This document shows, piece by piece, positions 23,601-35,600 of a stretch of 64,000 nucleotides of DNA. Source of the stretch: Tribonema minus (Eukaryota > Sar > Xanthophyceae > Tribonematales > Tribonemataceae); NCBI GenBank assembly GCA_017506865.1, contig JAFCMP010000152.1, forward strand, positions 91,588 to 155,587. Reading direction: 5' to 3'. Within the stretch, counting starts at the first letter, position 1. Every line of letters begins with the position of its first letter. A model generated the notes under the pieces. That model saw only the letters and a list, made by a program, of their open reading frames with translations, did no database searches and was not told the DNA's origin. The translations under genes were made by a program, and so were the position numbers.

Positions 23601-26600
23601 TTGGGGCTGGAGGTGAGCGCACGCGCGTGCGCGATCTTGGCATGCAGGCGCGCGCGCCTGCGTGGGGTAGGCACGTATGCTTAGGGTTATGCAAATAGAG
23701 TCTTCACTTTGTCACCCGTGATCACGCCAGGTGCCGAGCTCCTCCAGCAGGCTGGGCTGCAGTATCAGCGAATGTTAGAAGCGGCTTCAGGCAGATGGCT
23801 TTGTCTAGCGTGTGTACTAGTCGCTGTGTCAAGGCGGGTGCGGAGGGTAGGCACGCACGCTGAGGGTGAGGGATATTGGTGCCTGTGGGGAGGGCAGTGG
23901 TATAGAAGTACTATATGTGGGTTAGGGGATGAGTTGGGATAGGCCTAGCCTGAGCCTGCGCAGCTGCGTGCGGCTGCGCCAGCTTGCAGGTAGGTTGAGG
24001 TTTGTTAGTAAGGTCAAGGTTAGCCAGCCCTAGCCAGCGTAGCCTCACATTATAGTTGTATATAGTGCGCGATCTTGGCGCGCAGGCGCGCGCGCCTGCG
24101 GAGGGTAGGTACGTACGGTTGGGGTTAGGGTTAGAGGTCTCGGCGCGCAGCTGTGGAGGTACGTCAGTACGTTGGTGAAGTTCAAGGTGGGGTTAGCCTT
24201 GCCCCGAGTTTGCACAGCTGTATGCGACTGATGGGTAGTTAGAGGTTTGTGAGCAAGGTCGAGGGTAGCCCAGCCCTAGCCTGCGTAGCGTCATAGTGCC
24301 TGCGGGGGTGAGCAGGTGTATTAAGATTAGGGGTGGGTTAGGTTTAAGGTTTAGGGTTAGGGGTTAGGGTTGGAGTAAGCCTGGACATCGCTGGCACAGC
24401 TGCGTGCTCCCCTGCAGGGGGGGGGGGGGGGGGGGGGGGTAGGGCAAGATGGGTGCGCCGCGCAGTGAGCCTGAGATTTACGTGTACGCTTGACATGATG
24501 ACGCTCAACGCACTTGCCAGCCATATGTATACATGCGGGTCACAAATTACAGTTGTCACTGAGCTGTGAGCCTGCTGCTGGCTGCAGATCCATGTTACTT
24601 TACTCAGTGAACTACCGCTGAATGCGAGATGGAAGAGCTGGCCTTAGGGTAAGGATTATGATAACCTAGGGTTAGCAGGGTAATAGACGCCCACGTCACA
24701 ACCGAGCAAGGCCTTGGCGCGCAGAGTCACTTGAGGCGGTAACCCTAACCCTAGTTCTAATTCCTAACCCCTAAACCTGACCGGGAGGAACCAGGGAGGG
24801 GGGAAGCGACATGTACAGCAGCAATGCTGGGTCAACAGTTGTCGCACAATGCTCACACCAGCGCTACCGGTGCTCTAAGGGGTCAACGTACGTTGCGGCG
24901 CACTCTGGACGGATTAGGGTTAGGGTAAGCTGCGCGCCACTTGACAACAAAGCTACTGCTCATTAATGGCTTGGGTCACGCCCACACACATGGCACCACC
25001 GCGGCTGTTGTGGTGCCGCAACCTAGCAATATGGTACTCCAACAAGGTAATGCAATAGTAAGGTAATTTAATGATAAGGTAAATCAAAATAATAATACTT
25101 GTACTTCGTAAGTTAATTTCTGAAGGCGCACTCACTTGGCCCAGAGCTGGTACTGATCGTTGAGCCGTGCTGAGCAGTGACACGGCGAAAGCGCGCGCTC
25201 CGCCATGACCATGCGCAGCTGCGACGCCAGCTCTGATACTTCAATGTCCGTGATCTGCGGCGTATATGGCAGTGAAAAAGGTCAGTCTGATTGCTCAGGT
25301 TGTCCCTAACACTAGTTTTAGAGGCAGCGGTTGAACCAGGTCTTAGCTCCGATACTTCAAAGTCCGTGATCTGCAGCGTTTGTGGCAGTGAAGAAAGTTC
25401 AAGCTCATTGCTCAGGAGGTCCCTAATCCTAGACCTAGATGCAGCGCATGACCCAGGTCTTGTGCTGCAGAGCCAGCAGGCTCAGCAAGTGCGTCGCAGG
25501 TAGTCACAGTGAAGCTCGACGCAGAAGAAACGCATGGAACCAGGAGCACGCTGCGACATAAGCTATCGGGGTGCCCCGGCAATTATGAGGTCAGGTCTCA
25601 ATACACTGAAATACGTACTGAGCGAAAACACACACATTACAGTACACAACAGAGATTGTGCCGGTGCGCGCGTTCCCGAGACTGCTGGCGCAGCGGCGAC
25701 GGGCCACAGCAGCTGCGGCCGCTGTCATATAGGTTGAGCGCTGCTGCAGCATCAAATAAGAGGGTTTGAGTATCACCATCACACAGGCCGCATTGGACAG
25801 GCTCAGCGTTGCTGCAAAGTAATGTGAAGAACAGAGAGGGGTTGAGCATCACCATCACCTTGAGCTCCCGCGCCACGTCGACCGCCGCAAACCCTGGGCC
25901 GCCCTGCACCGGCAGCGTGCGCTCGACGTCCATCATGGCCTGCCAGAAACGGGCGGTGAAGCAGCGATTTGAGGTTTCAATCACAGTTGAAAGAGGGGGG
26001 GGGCGGGGGGACTGGGCCACAGCAATGGTGCGGAACCTGCAGTGCGCATAATGCATGCATGTCAGCGCACAGACCTGCTGATTTGAAATAACTGGAGAGA
26101 TCGTCACCACAGAAGGCCACCATTGACAGGTGCGGAAGGAGTGAGTCTTGCGGTCGACTGAACGCCATCGCAGCGGCGTGCGCGTTGGGTGAAATTGCAG
26201 ATGAAGTTGGCATGCCTTGATAAGGGTCAGTGTATCGGTGTGCTGCGAGTAGTGACAAAGCCACTGCAGCGCTGCAGATGGACATGCGCCCGAGGACTGC
26301 CTGCTTGAGGTTTGAGTTGAAGTTGATGCACCTCCGCAGATGCTGAGTGGTAGAGCACACCAGACAAGCGCCAAAAGGGCAACGAGCTTGCACAGAATTG
26401 GAGCTCGGGCGAAGGAGGGTAGGTGTGTGATGCCAGAGACAGACTCAGCGACTTCACAGCAGCCTTCTTTGGTATTCGCACGCGATCGCACAGAGGAGAG
26501 TGAAAAAAGTTGTTGAAGCTCTGGCCAACCTACGTGACCGCGGCATACAGCGCAGTCTCCGCAACCTTGTCACCCATGCCAACCCACGGCAACGGTCTCT

Positions 26601-29600
26601 TCTTCGTTACACCCTTGATTAGCATTGCCATGAGGCCAGCATTGCATTGAGAGGTGCACGGCAGCAGCAGAAGCTCGATTTTGATGTCTGCGAGCAGCCG
26701 CGCGCAACGACGTCAACCATGTTATGGAGGCACGAGTTGCGGCTTCAGTTCAGGAGTACCTCGATCGGCCCCCAGTGGGGGCACGGAGATTGGATGTCAG
26801 ACTTGAAGTTGACTATTCAGAGTTGAAGTTGACACACCTTGACAGCGGCAGCCAGCGCCGTCTTCTCCGCCTTGTAGAGCAGAGCCTGGATGTCCACGCT
26901 AGATCGGGCCTTGCCCACCTCCACCACTCCCCGCAGGGGCAGCTGCGGGCGCGGAGGCGGCAGGGGGGGTTCAGGGAGATTTTCTGTTGGGTGTATCCCA
27001 ATTGTTGTACCTTTGCAGACACGAAAAGGAGGACCGACGAGAATCTGAACCAGCAGAGGGAACGCGCAGTGCAGCAGCATAGACGGCAGTAGCCGTTGGC
27101 ACCCGCACCATGAGCTTAAGCTGGGCAGCGCATAGCAGCCCTGCGCGCCAAGTCGGTGGTGACCTGGGCGACGAAGGCAGCTGAGCCTCTGTTGCTACGC
27201 ATACGGCGTGCAAAGAGCCAGTGCTCAGTGCTCAGTCGTCGTGTCAGCGACACAAACGCATACCCATACCCACCACAGAGGAGACCATGCGCTCAATGCT
27301 AAGTCTTTGTGTCAGCGACGCGGCGAGGCGTGCGCAGAGGGGGCATACCCATACCCACCCGTGCGCTGCGCGAGCCCGCCTATGTAGCAATAGCAGTCGG
27401 GTCATCAGACACGTGCGATGCCTCTCGTCGAGCGCGCGAGCGGCTGCGGGCCACGAGCGCCATCAGCACTGCACCGCAGCGGGCGGGGCGCTGCGGACGC
27501 GCGCAGCACGCCAGCGGCGCGCTGCCTCGAACGCGCTCGCTGCGTCGCACACCCGCGGTATGTACGTCCGCCGTACACGCGGCGCAAATGCCAATGTTCA
27601 ACATCAGCAGCAGCGCACACAGGACCCGCTGCGAGCGCTGCTGCGAGGGATCACTTCCGCCCACCTCGACCACGGCGTACACGCGCCCGCACGCCTGCCC
27701 AAACTCCCCCCCCTTTAGCGCAGGCTCCCCCCCTCCCCCCCCAGACTCCCCCCGCCCCCCCACGCGCCGCACCGACAGGTCCTCGAACGGATCGAACGCG
27801 GCCTTCCTGCGCGGCGGCGCGGCGCTGAGCGCTGCTGCAGAAGCGTCCCCCTGCTTCCCCTCCCCCGCCTCCGGCATCACGAACCCCTCCGGGCACAGCA
27901 CGAGCGCCAGGAGCGTCCTCACGTCGTCTGCCACGGCGGCGTCGGCGGCGGCGGCAGCGGGGGCGGCGGCGTGCGGCGCGCGCAGCACGACGGCGGGCGC
28001 GTTGACAAAGCGCCGCGTGGTGACGAGCAGCGCGCGGCCGGGGCCGAGTAGAGACTTGCCGCCGCGCGCCGTTCTGCGGGGCGGGAAGGGGGAGGGGGAA
28101 GGGGGAGGGGGGGAGGGGGGGGGAGTGGTTGAGCACAATAACGTAACCAGAGTGTGTTGCAGAATGATGTCGTGATAGCACGCGCGATGATGACGTGGCC
28201 GGGCCCCAAGAGCGACTTGCCGCCGCGCGCCGTTCTGCAGTGGGGGGGGGGAGAGGGGTTGGGTGGGGAGGGGGAGGTCGTTGCGCACTTCATGATGACA
28301 AAGTCGAAGTACATGGCTGACTGACATTGTGATGAAAATGCAGCAAGTGCTGCCGCGGGAGGTCGTGCAGGGTTGCATGCGTGTGCATGCATTTGCAGGG
28401 GAGCGAGGGAGGGGGGGCGTGGAGGTCATTGTGGCGCATGCAAGCGGATGGCATGCATCGGGTCAGCGCAGCAGCGCTCCACACGGCTGTGCATGGGCTA
28501 GAATGCTGCACGCTGTAGCAAGACTCACATGGAGCGGCGACGGATCGCAAAGCTGTCACCGGCCATACTTATGGTAGCAATGAGAATTCTATCTTTGTCG
28601 CTGTTCGACCACACATCATGTCCAGTCATACGGCGCTTGCTTGTCACTACGATGTTAGTTGCATGCAATGCGTCCATACACAAGCAGAGCAGTGTGTGCT
28701 TCTGCTTCGCTGTGGTGCACCGCGCAGCACTTCAACAAGGCTCGCCTGCATCCAAATAAGTCGGACGCGGCTGCGACGCTCCATCTTTGTCAAACTTCAA
28801 CGGCACAGCTCAGCAGCCACTGTCATGCCTGTCACAAACTTGGCCCAATCGTCACTCAGGCGTGCCTACAGTCCTAACTGTGACACTTCTTAGTGTCAGC
28901 CTAATCCTTACTCTAGTTGCTCGCTTGCCTGAATGCGTACGCGAGCAGCGCGCTGTTGAGATCTGCAGCCTGCTCGCTCAGTGCGAGATACTCTTTTAAG
29001 GCTTCTGCGTCCACGGCGCCGCCATCCGCCTGTTGCCAGCAGCAGCGGCGGTAGTAGCAGCGGCGGCAGCAGCAGCAGCAGCCGCGGCGGCAGCGGCGGC
29101 GGCGGCAGCAGCAGCGGCAGCAGCGACACGCACATGGTCAGCGGAGGTCGACAATCGGGCACGATTGTAGCAGCGGCACCAAAAGCAGCCATGATAACGC
29201 TGCACAGAGTCCTCAAAATTGGAGGCAGAAGGGGCAGCGGGCAGCAGCAGCGCTCAGGTGTGTTGTGCCGGCGTCTGATTGGTCTGTACAACGGTGCGTG
29301 CACCGTCCAGCAGCGCGCGCGCCACTGACGGCTCTTGAAGCGTTTGGGAAGAAATTGAACCTCAACCCTAATCCTAACCCTGGCCCTAACCTACTCTAAC
29401 CCTAAACCTAGCCCTAACGCCTGCGCGCATCCAGATATGCACGGCGCGGACCACGCGGCTGCGGCTAGGCGAGAGATAGGCTTATCGTAGTCATGATGGT
29501 AAGGCTGGACCGTGCCTGCGCTGCAGCCGTGCGCGCCATGAACCTGGGCACGGTGCGCACTAGCCCTGACCACAGTTCTGTTGGTAAAAGTGCCACGCTG

Positions 29601-32600
29601 CGCACATCGACTATCAAAAGCACGCACTGCAGCAGCAACGGCGGCGGCGGCGAGCTTGTTGAGGCGCGTACACGTGCGCCATGAACTTGGGCATGCTGTG
29701 CGTTTGCTTTAACCCTAAGGCCAGGCGTGCTCTGACCCAGGATGAGAGCCCACTCTGACCTTCAGTCAGCCAGGCAAAACGCAGGCCACGTTGTGCACAT
29801 CAACGTCATGAGCACTCACCGAGGCAGCGGCGGCGGCGCGCTTGTCGAGCCGCGCCAGCGCCGCGTCCGCGCGCGCCATGAACTTGGGCACATTGTGCGC
29901 GCCTAGCGCGCGCTGCGTCGCAAACTCGCTGAAGGAGCGCTTGATCATGTCCTCCACCGACATGTCCTCCACGCGCAGCAGGTTGAGGATCATGCTGTAC
30001 TTCAAGCGGAACTGTGACTCGAGCTTCGTCGCGGAGCCCGTGAGCATAGCGCGCAGCGCCGGCAGCGGCGGCGGCTCGCTCCACGCGGTGATGAGGACCG
30101 TGCCCACCTGTTGAAGTTGGAGTCAGGAGCACACAGCGCATAGTTGAGGTCGAGGGTGGCGTCACGGCACATGCAGCACGTGAGCATTGCGGGCAGCGCC
30201 GGCAGCGGCGGCAGCTTGCTCCACGCGGTGATGAGGACCGTGCCCACCTGTTGAAGGTGAGGTCGAGGCTGGGGGCACACGCAGCAAGCGCAATCAGTGC
30301 GCACGCTGAATGGGGAACAGGCCCTGGGTGTGGAGCTTTAGCAAGGAGACTTGTGATGACAAACGACAATCAGCAGCGTCGATTGGCATGGGCGAACGCA
30401 ACTGCGGCAGAGCCCTGGCTGGTAGGCAACACGAGAATTAGTTGGGCCTGCCCTGCCTGCATTGCCCCTAGCGTATGCCATGCCAAACTTGTCGGGCTTT
30501 AAACCTCTTGCACTTTCAGGCAGCATCGCTCCTTCAAAAGCAGAAGCGCTGCCGGCGATGGAAGTTCAACAAGGATGTGAAGTCATGAACCCTCCTTGTC
30601 GAGGCCGCGGCGCCTGAGGTTAGCACCGCTGCCTAAACAAGAGTGTCAAGTTGTTACAGAAATCAGAGTTCAATCAGGGCGTGACGTCATGAAACGCGCC
30701 TCGTCAGAAATTGAAGTTCAACACGGACTTGGAATTGTTAACTTCACTTTGTCGAGGCCGCGGCGCCCCGCGCGCCCCGCCATCTGCGTGTACTCCCCAG
30801 GCAGGAGGTCGCGGAACTCGCGGCCGTCGTGCTTGCGCAGGCCGTTGAATTGAAATCGAAGTCTGATCAGACCCTAAATGAAATTGAAGTTCAATCAGGA
30901 CCGGAAATTGTCCAAAACTTCACCTTGTCTAGGCCGTGGCGCCCCGCGCGCCCCGCCATCTGCGTGTCCTCGCTGAATTAGAATTGAAGAATCCATTGTT
31001 GAAGCTCAAAATCAGGACATGAAATAAGAACCTCACCTTGTCGAGGCCGCGGCGCCCCGCGCGCCCCGCCATCTGCGTGTACTCCCCGGGCAGCAGGTCG
31101 CGGAACTCGCGGCCGTCGTGCTTGCGCAGGCCGTTGAATTGAAATCGAAGTCTGATCAGGCCCTAAATGAAACTGAAGTTCAATCAGGACCAGAAATTGT
31201 TCAAAACTTCACCTTGTCTAGGCCGCGGCGCCCCGCACGCCCCGCCATCTGCGTGTACTCCCCGGGCAGCAGGTCGCGGAACTCGCGGCCGTCGTGCTTG
31301 CGCAGGCCGTTGAAGACGACCGTGCGCGCGGGCATGTTGACGCCCATGGCGAACGTCTCCGTCGCAAAGAGGACCTTGACAATGCCGCGCGAGAAGAGGA
31401 TCTCCACCGTCTCCTTGAGGATGGGCAGCAGACCTCCGTGGTGGACGCCCTGCGCAAAAATCGGGGGGGGGGGGGGGGGGGGGGGGGGGGAATAGGTAGG
31501 TATAGGTGTGTGGGGGGGTAGGTATTGGTAATGCTATGCGGGGTATGTACCGGGGTCGCGAGTTGACGATGCCTCGCGAGAAGAGGATCTCCACCGTCTC
31601 CTTGAGGATGAGCAGCAGGCCGCCGTGGTGGACGCCCTGCAAGGAGCGTCAAGGCGGTACGCATGTATAGGTATTACCACACGGGGTATGCACCGGTGGC
31701 GAGTTGAAGATGCCGCGTGAAAGCACGTCTTCTTTTGGCAATTTGAGGATGGGCAGCAGGCCGCCGTGGTGACGCCCTGTGTGGAGGCGTCGAAGGGGTA
31801 TGTATGGCTATTTATTACTCTGCGGGGTATGCACCGGGTGGCGAGTCGGAGATGATGCGTGAGAAGAGCATCTCCACCGCCTCCCTGAGGATGGGAAGGA
31901 GGCCGCCGTGCCGAACGCCCTGCACGGAGGCGTCAAGGGGGCATGTAGGAATGGGTACTACCGTGCAAGCGGCGGTGTCACTCACCACGCCATGCCACAG
32001 CATCGCGTGCAAGCGCAGCGCTCGCGCCGGCGCGGCGTTGGCGGGGCCGAGGCGCCGCTAACCCTTTGAACCAAGCCGTTTGGAGGTTTGAACAACTTGA
32101 ACTTATGTGGATTTGGTCGACTTCAACTAGTGTGGACTCACCACGTCGCGCCGCAGCATCTCGTGCACGCGCAGCACCTGCGGCAGCGCAACGTCGGCGG
32201 GGCCGAGGCGCCGCTAACCACTTCGAACCAAGCCTACTGGAGGTCTGGTCAACTAACTAGCGCTAACCCTCCAAGCCACCCCTCTGGAAGGCCGGTCAAC
32301 TTCAACTAGTATGGACTCACCACGCCACGCCGCAGCATCTCGTGCACGCGCAGCACCTGCGGCAGCGCGGCGTCGGCGGGGTCGAGGCGCCGCGCCGCCG
32401 CCGCGCACGCCGCGTGCGCAGACGCCTTCTCCGCGGCGTCCGTGAAGTCAGCGCTGCTCAGCGCGTCGGCGCCCTCCTCGCACTTCTTCTTGCTGAACGA
32501 GAAGACGACGGCGGGGGTCAGCCCCTCCTTCCGCAGCCGCGCCACGAGCGCCTGCCACTGGGACTTGGACCCCTGGGTGTCGCGGCCGCCGGGCCGGGAG

Positions 32601-35600
32601 CTGCCGCCGCCGCCGCCGCCGCGACCGCCGCCGCGCGCGCCGCCGCCGCTGCCGCCGCGGCCGGTGGCGTTGCCTGCTTGCCGACCGCCTTGCTGAGAGG
32701 GTGCTTTCTTGTCCTGGAGGCGGCGTGGCGAGGCGAGCGTCGGCGATGCGTGAGCTTCGGCGCAGCAGCGCTCAGGCGCTGTGAACAGTCGTGGATGATG
32801 TTTTACGGATGATGTTATACGGTCAAGCTGCCATCGGCGGAACCGTGCAGATGACGGCAGGCGTGACGGGCGTATAGCGCGCACCGCAAATTCAGCGATG
32901 GCGCAGCGTCGCCGGCGCCTCAGCCGCCCTTCCAGGCACCGCGCTTCATCAAACAGCGCCCGAACACCTGGTCATCAAACCTGCAAGAAAGAAGATTTTT
33001 TTTTTTGCCGTTCTGACGTGTGCATGCGCAACCGCTCGGACAAGTCACAGCGTGTGGTCGTAATGTACCTCCTTCGCCGCCAGCTTGGCTACCGCGGCGG
33101 CCTCACTCCCCATTCCAGGCAGCCCTATCATCAGACAGCGCCCGCAACCCACTCATTTACGTTGAAAATGAAACATTTGGAGGCATGTGTCGCGGCGTGC
33201 GCGCGCGCGTACAAACGCTCAGCGACGTCGCATACGGAGTGACGAACGGAGTGGCAAACGCACGATGAACGCGACAAACGCACGGAGTGACAGACGCACC
33301 TCCTTTGCCGCCAGCTTAGCGGCCGCTACAGCGTGGCCCTCCGCCAGGAAGTTCTTGCGGTGGTCCATGACCTGCATGGCAGCGGCGGGGGGGGCGCATG
33401 CAGGCGGGCGGCAGCGGCGGGGCGGTGGCGCGCGTGGCGTCAGTGCGGAGCGCTGCTGCTGTTGGCAGCGTCACCAGGGTATAATGGCAAGGGAGGGCCC
33501 CGCGTGTGGTGGCGCGCCCCTGTGCAATTGGCGGTGCGCACGGCGTGCTGCTGCTGCTGGCGGCGCCAACAGGGTATCACGGCGAAGCGGAGGGGCGCGT
33601 CTGTCGTGGCGCGCACCCTGCGCGATCGGCATTGCTACTCCGGCGCGGGCGCGCTCGTCAAAAGCTCGAAAGTACGTGCTTCAACTTGCTGCGGAGGAGG
33701 CGGCTGGCGCGGCGACACCGGCGCGACGCGCAGCAGCAGCAGCGCTTGATATGCGCAATTGCGGTCCGCAGCCGCCGCGCAGGCGGCGAGAGTGCAGTCA
33801 ATGTCAACGCGCGAGCAGGCGCATGGAAAGCGCCGCACTGCGCAGCTGCAGCAGTGGCGCCGCCAACGCCGGAGCGCGCAGCGGCGGCGTGCGAATGCGT
33901 GGCACCGCAGGCGGCACGCGCACGCTTCCGGGCCTGCCGACGCGCTCAACTCATCGGGTCAAATGTCCACGCCGCAAGGGGGCACAAAAAAAGCGCCGCC
34001 GCGCGCGCCGCCGCGGCCTGTGCGCGCAGAGCGATGCCGCGAGGGCCGCACCGGCCGCCACGTGCGTGTGGAGCGTCACCACTCGAACAACTGCCACTTG
34101 AAGTGGCGCGTGCACGGTGCTGAGCGCTGTGCTCTGCGCGGAGCCATGCGCCGCGCGCGCCGGGGGGCTCCGGGCGCGGCGGCATGGGCGCGCCGCGGGG
34201 CGTATGACTCAGGATGAGTGCTGCTGCGCGACGACTGTCGGAGTAGCGAGGCTCTTGTACGTCGGCTAGTGCATCAGTCGTGCAGGGTTGCGGCTGGCTG
34301 GTGTTGTGCAGTACGGGGTCACAGCGTGTTCTGCACGTCATTCTGGGCGTCCCGCTATCTTCCAGCAGCTCTCCACAGCACCATTTTTTTAAATGGTCAG
34401 GGCACGCTCTGCTTGCCCATCTTCCCTGATTCACTGCTTGCTCTCAGCAGCGTAACTCTCTGCGGACTTTGCTCACTAAGAAGCCACATCATACTCCACA
34501 TGTTAAACAACGGCGGTGGAGCCGCTGCGACCGTTCAACTTCAAGCAGCAGCGCCAGACTGGCGAGCGCCAACTGGTGAGGAGCATTATGAAGTGGATGG
34601 TTTGCAGCCCGGGTCTGCCTACGACAGCAGGCATGACCCTGGAGGTAGGAATCCGATTTTCCGTGCATGGGACGGCTGGTATGAGACATTGAAACAATGA
34701 ACATGAGCTCCTTTGCAATTTATGACTATGAATTCACTGCAGTTCATGGAACAACACAATGGTGGGGCGGCTTCAAGGCGGCAGCTTATCCTTCAGGAGA
34801 GCTGTGAGCACTGTCACATCTCGTCGGCTGGCCTCAACAAGACTTCGCCGCTCACAGTGAGCAAGTGAGCTTAGCAAAAACGATTGTGAGATGCTAGAAT
34901 AGCAAAGAAAAGAGTTCCAAAAATGTGAAGTGTTGCGACTCCTCGGTTGCCAGACATAAAACACGCAACACCTGAGAAACACAGCAACAATGTGAAAAGG
35001 AACTTCAACAGTGACGCACCTTGTGCATCTCGCCGCCGGCGTAGATGAAGTGCTGGAGCGGCACGGGGCGGTAGTCCGTGGTGATGACGTGCACGGGCTG
35101 CGCGCAGCAGCAATGCTCAGCAGCAGGGCGAGCGTCAGTGCTCCGCATTGGACAGGTATATCTGCACATGCCGCATGGACAGCCTGGCGCAGCACCGTGT
35201 GACGAGCACACGTGTGGTTGTCAGTATGCCGCGTGTGCACCGTACTTGCAGAACAACTCACTTACATAGCCTGTTGCTGCAAGTACACCAATATCAAGGC
35301 GACCAATGCAACGGAAGACCGATGCCAGTCGCGTGCTGCAAGCAGTGAATATATGATTGCACTGCGACACCAGCACTACAAAATACCGTCTCGTCTTCAT
35401 TAAAATGCAGTTAAAACTGCATGAGACTGCCTGCTTTTCTCTTCCTGCTTTGACGGATGCGTAGTGTTGCGCTGTTGAAGTTCAACAGCGCTTTGTGCGG
35501 GTGACGCACCTTCTTCTTCGTCCGCCCTATCCAGTCGGAGAACTCAATGGTGTTGGGCGTCGTCGCCGAGAGGAAGATCATGCCGGCGTGCTCGGGCAGC

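Noticed and set aside
27100..27220. Possible additional SKI2 exon between exons 15 and 16
   Set aside because: Contains AG and GT dinucleotides, but no phase-compatible segment of helicase-like sequence was found.
29037..29125. Poly-Ser/Ala protein encoded by the CAG/CGG tract
   Set aside because: It is an intronic microsatellite directly upstream of an exon, with no supporting splice model.
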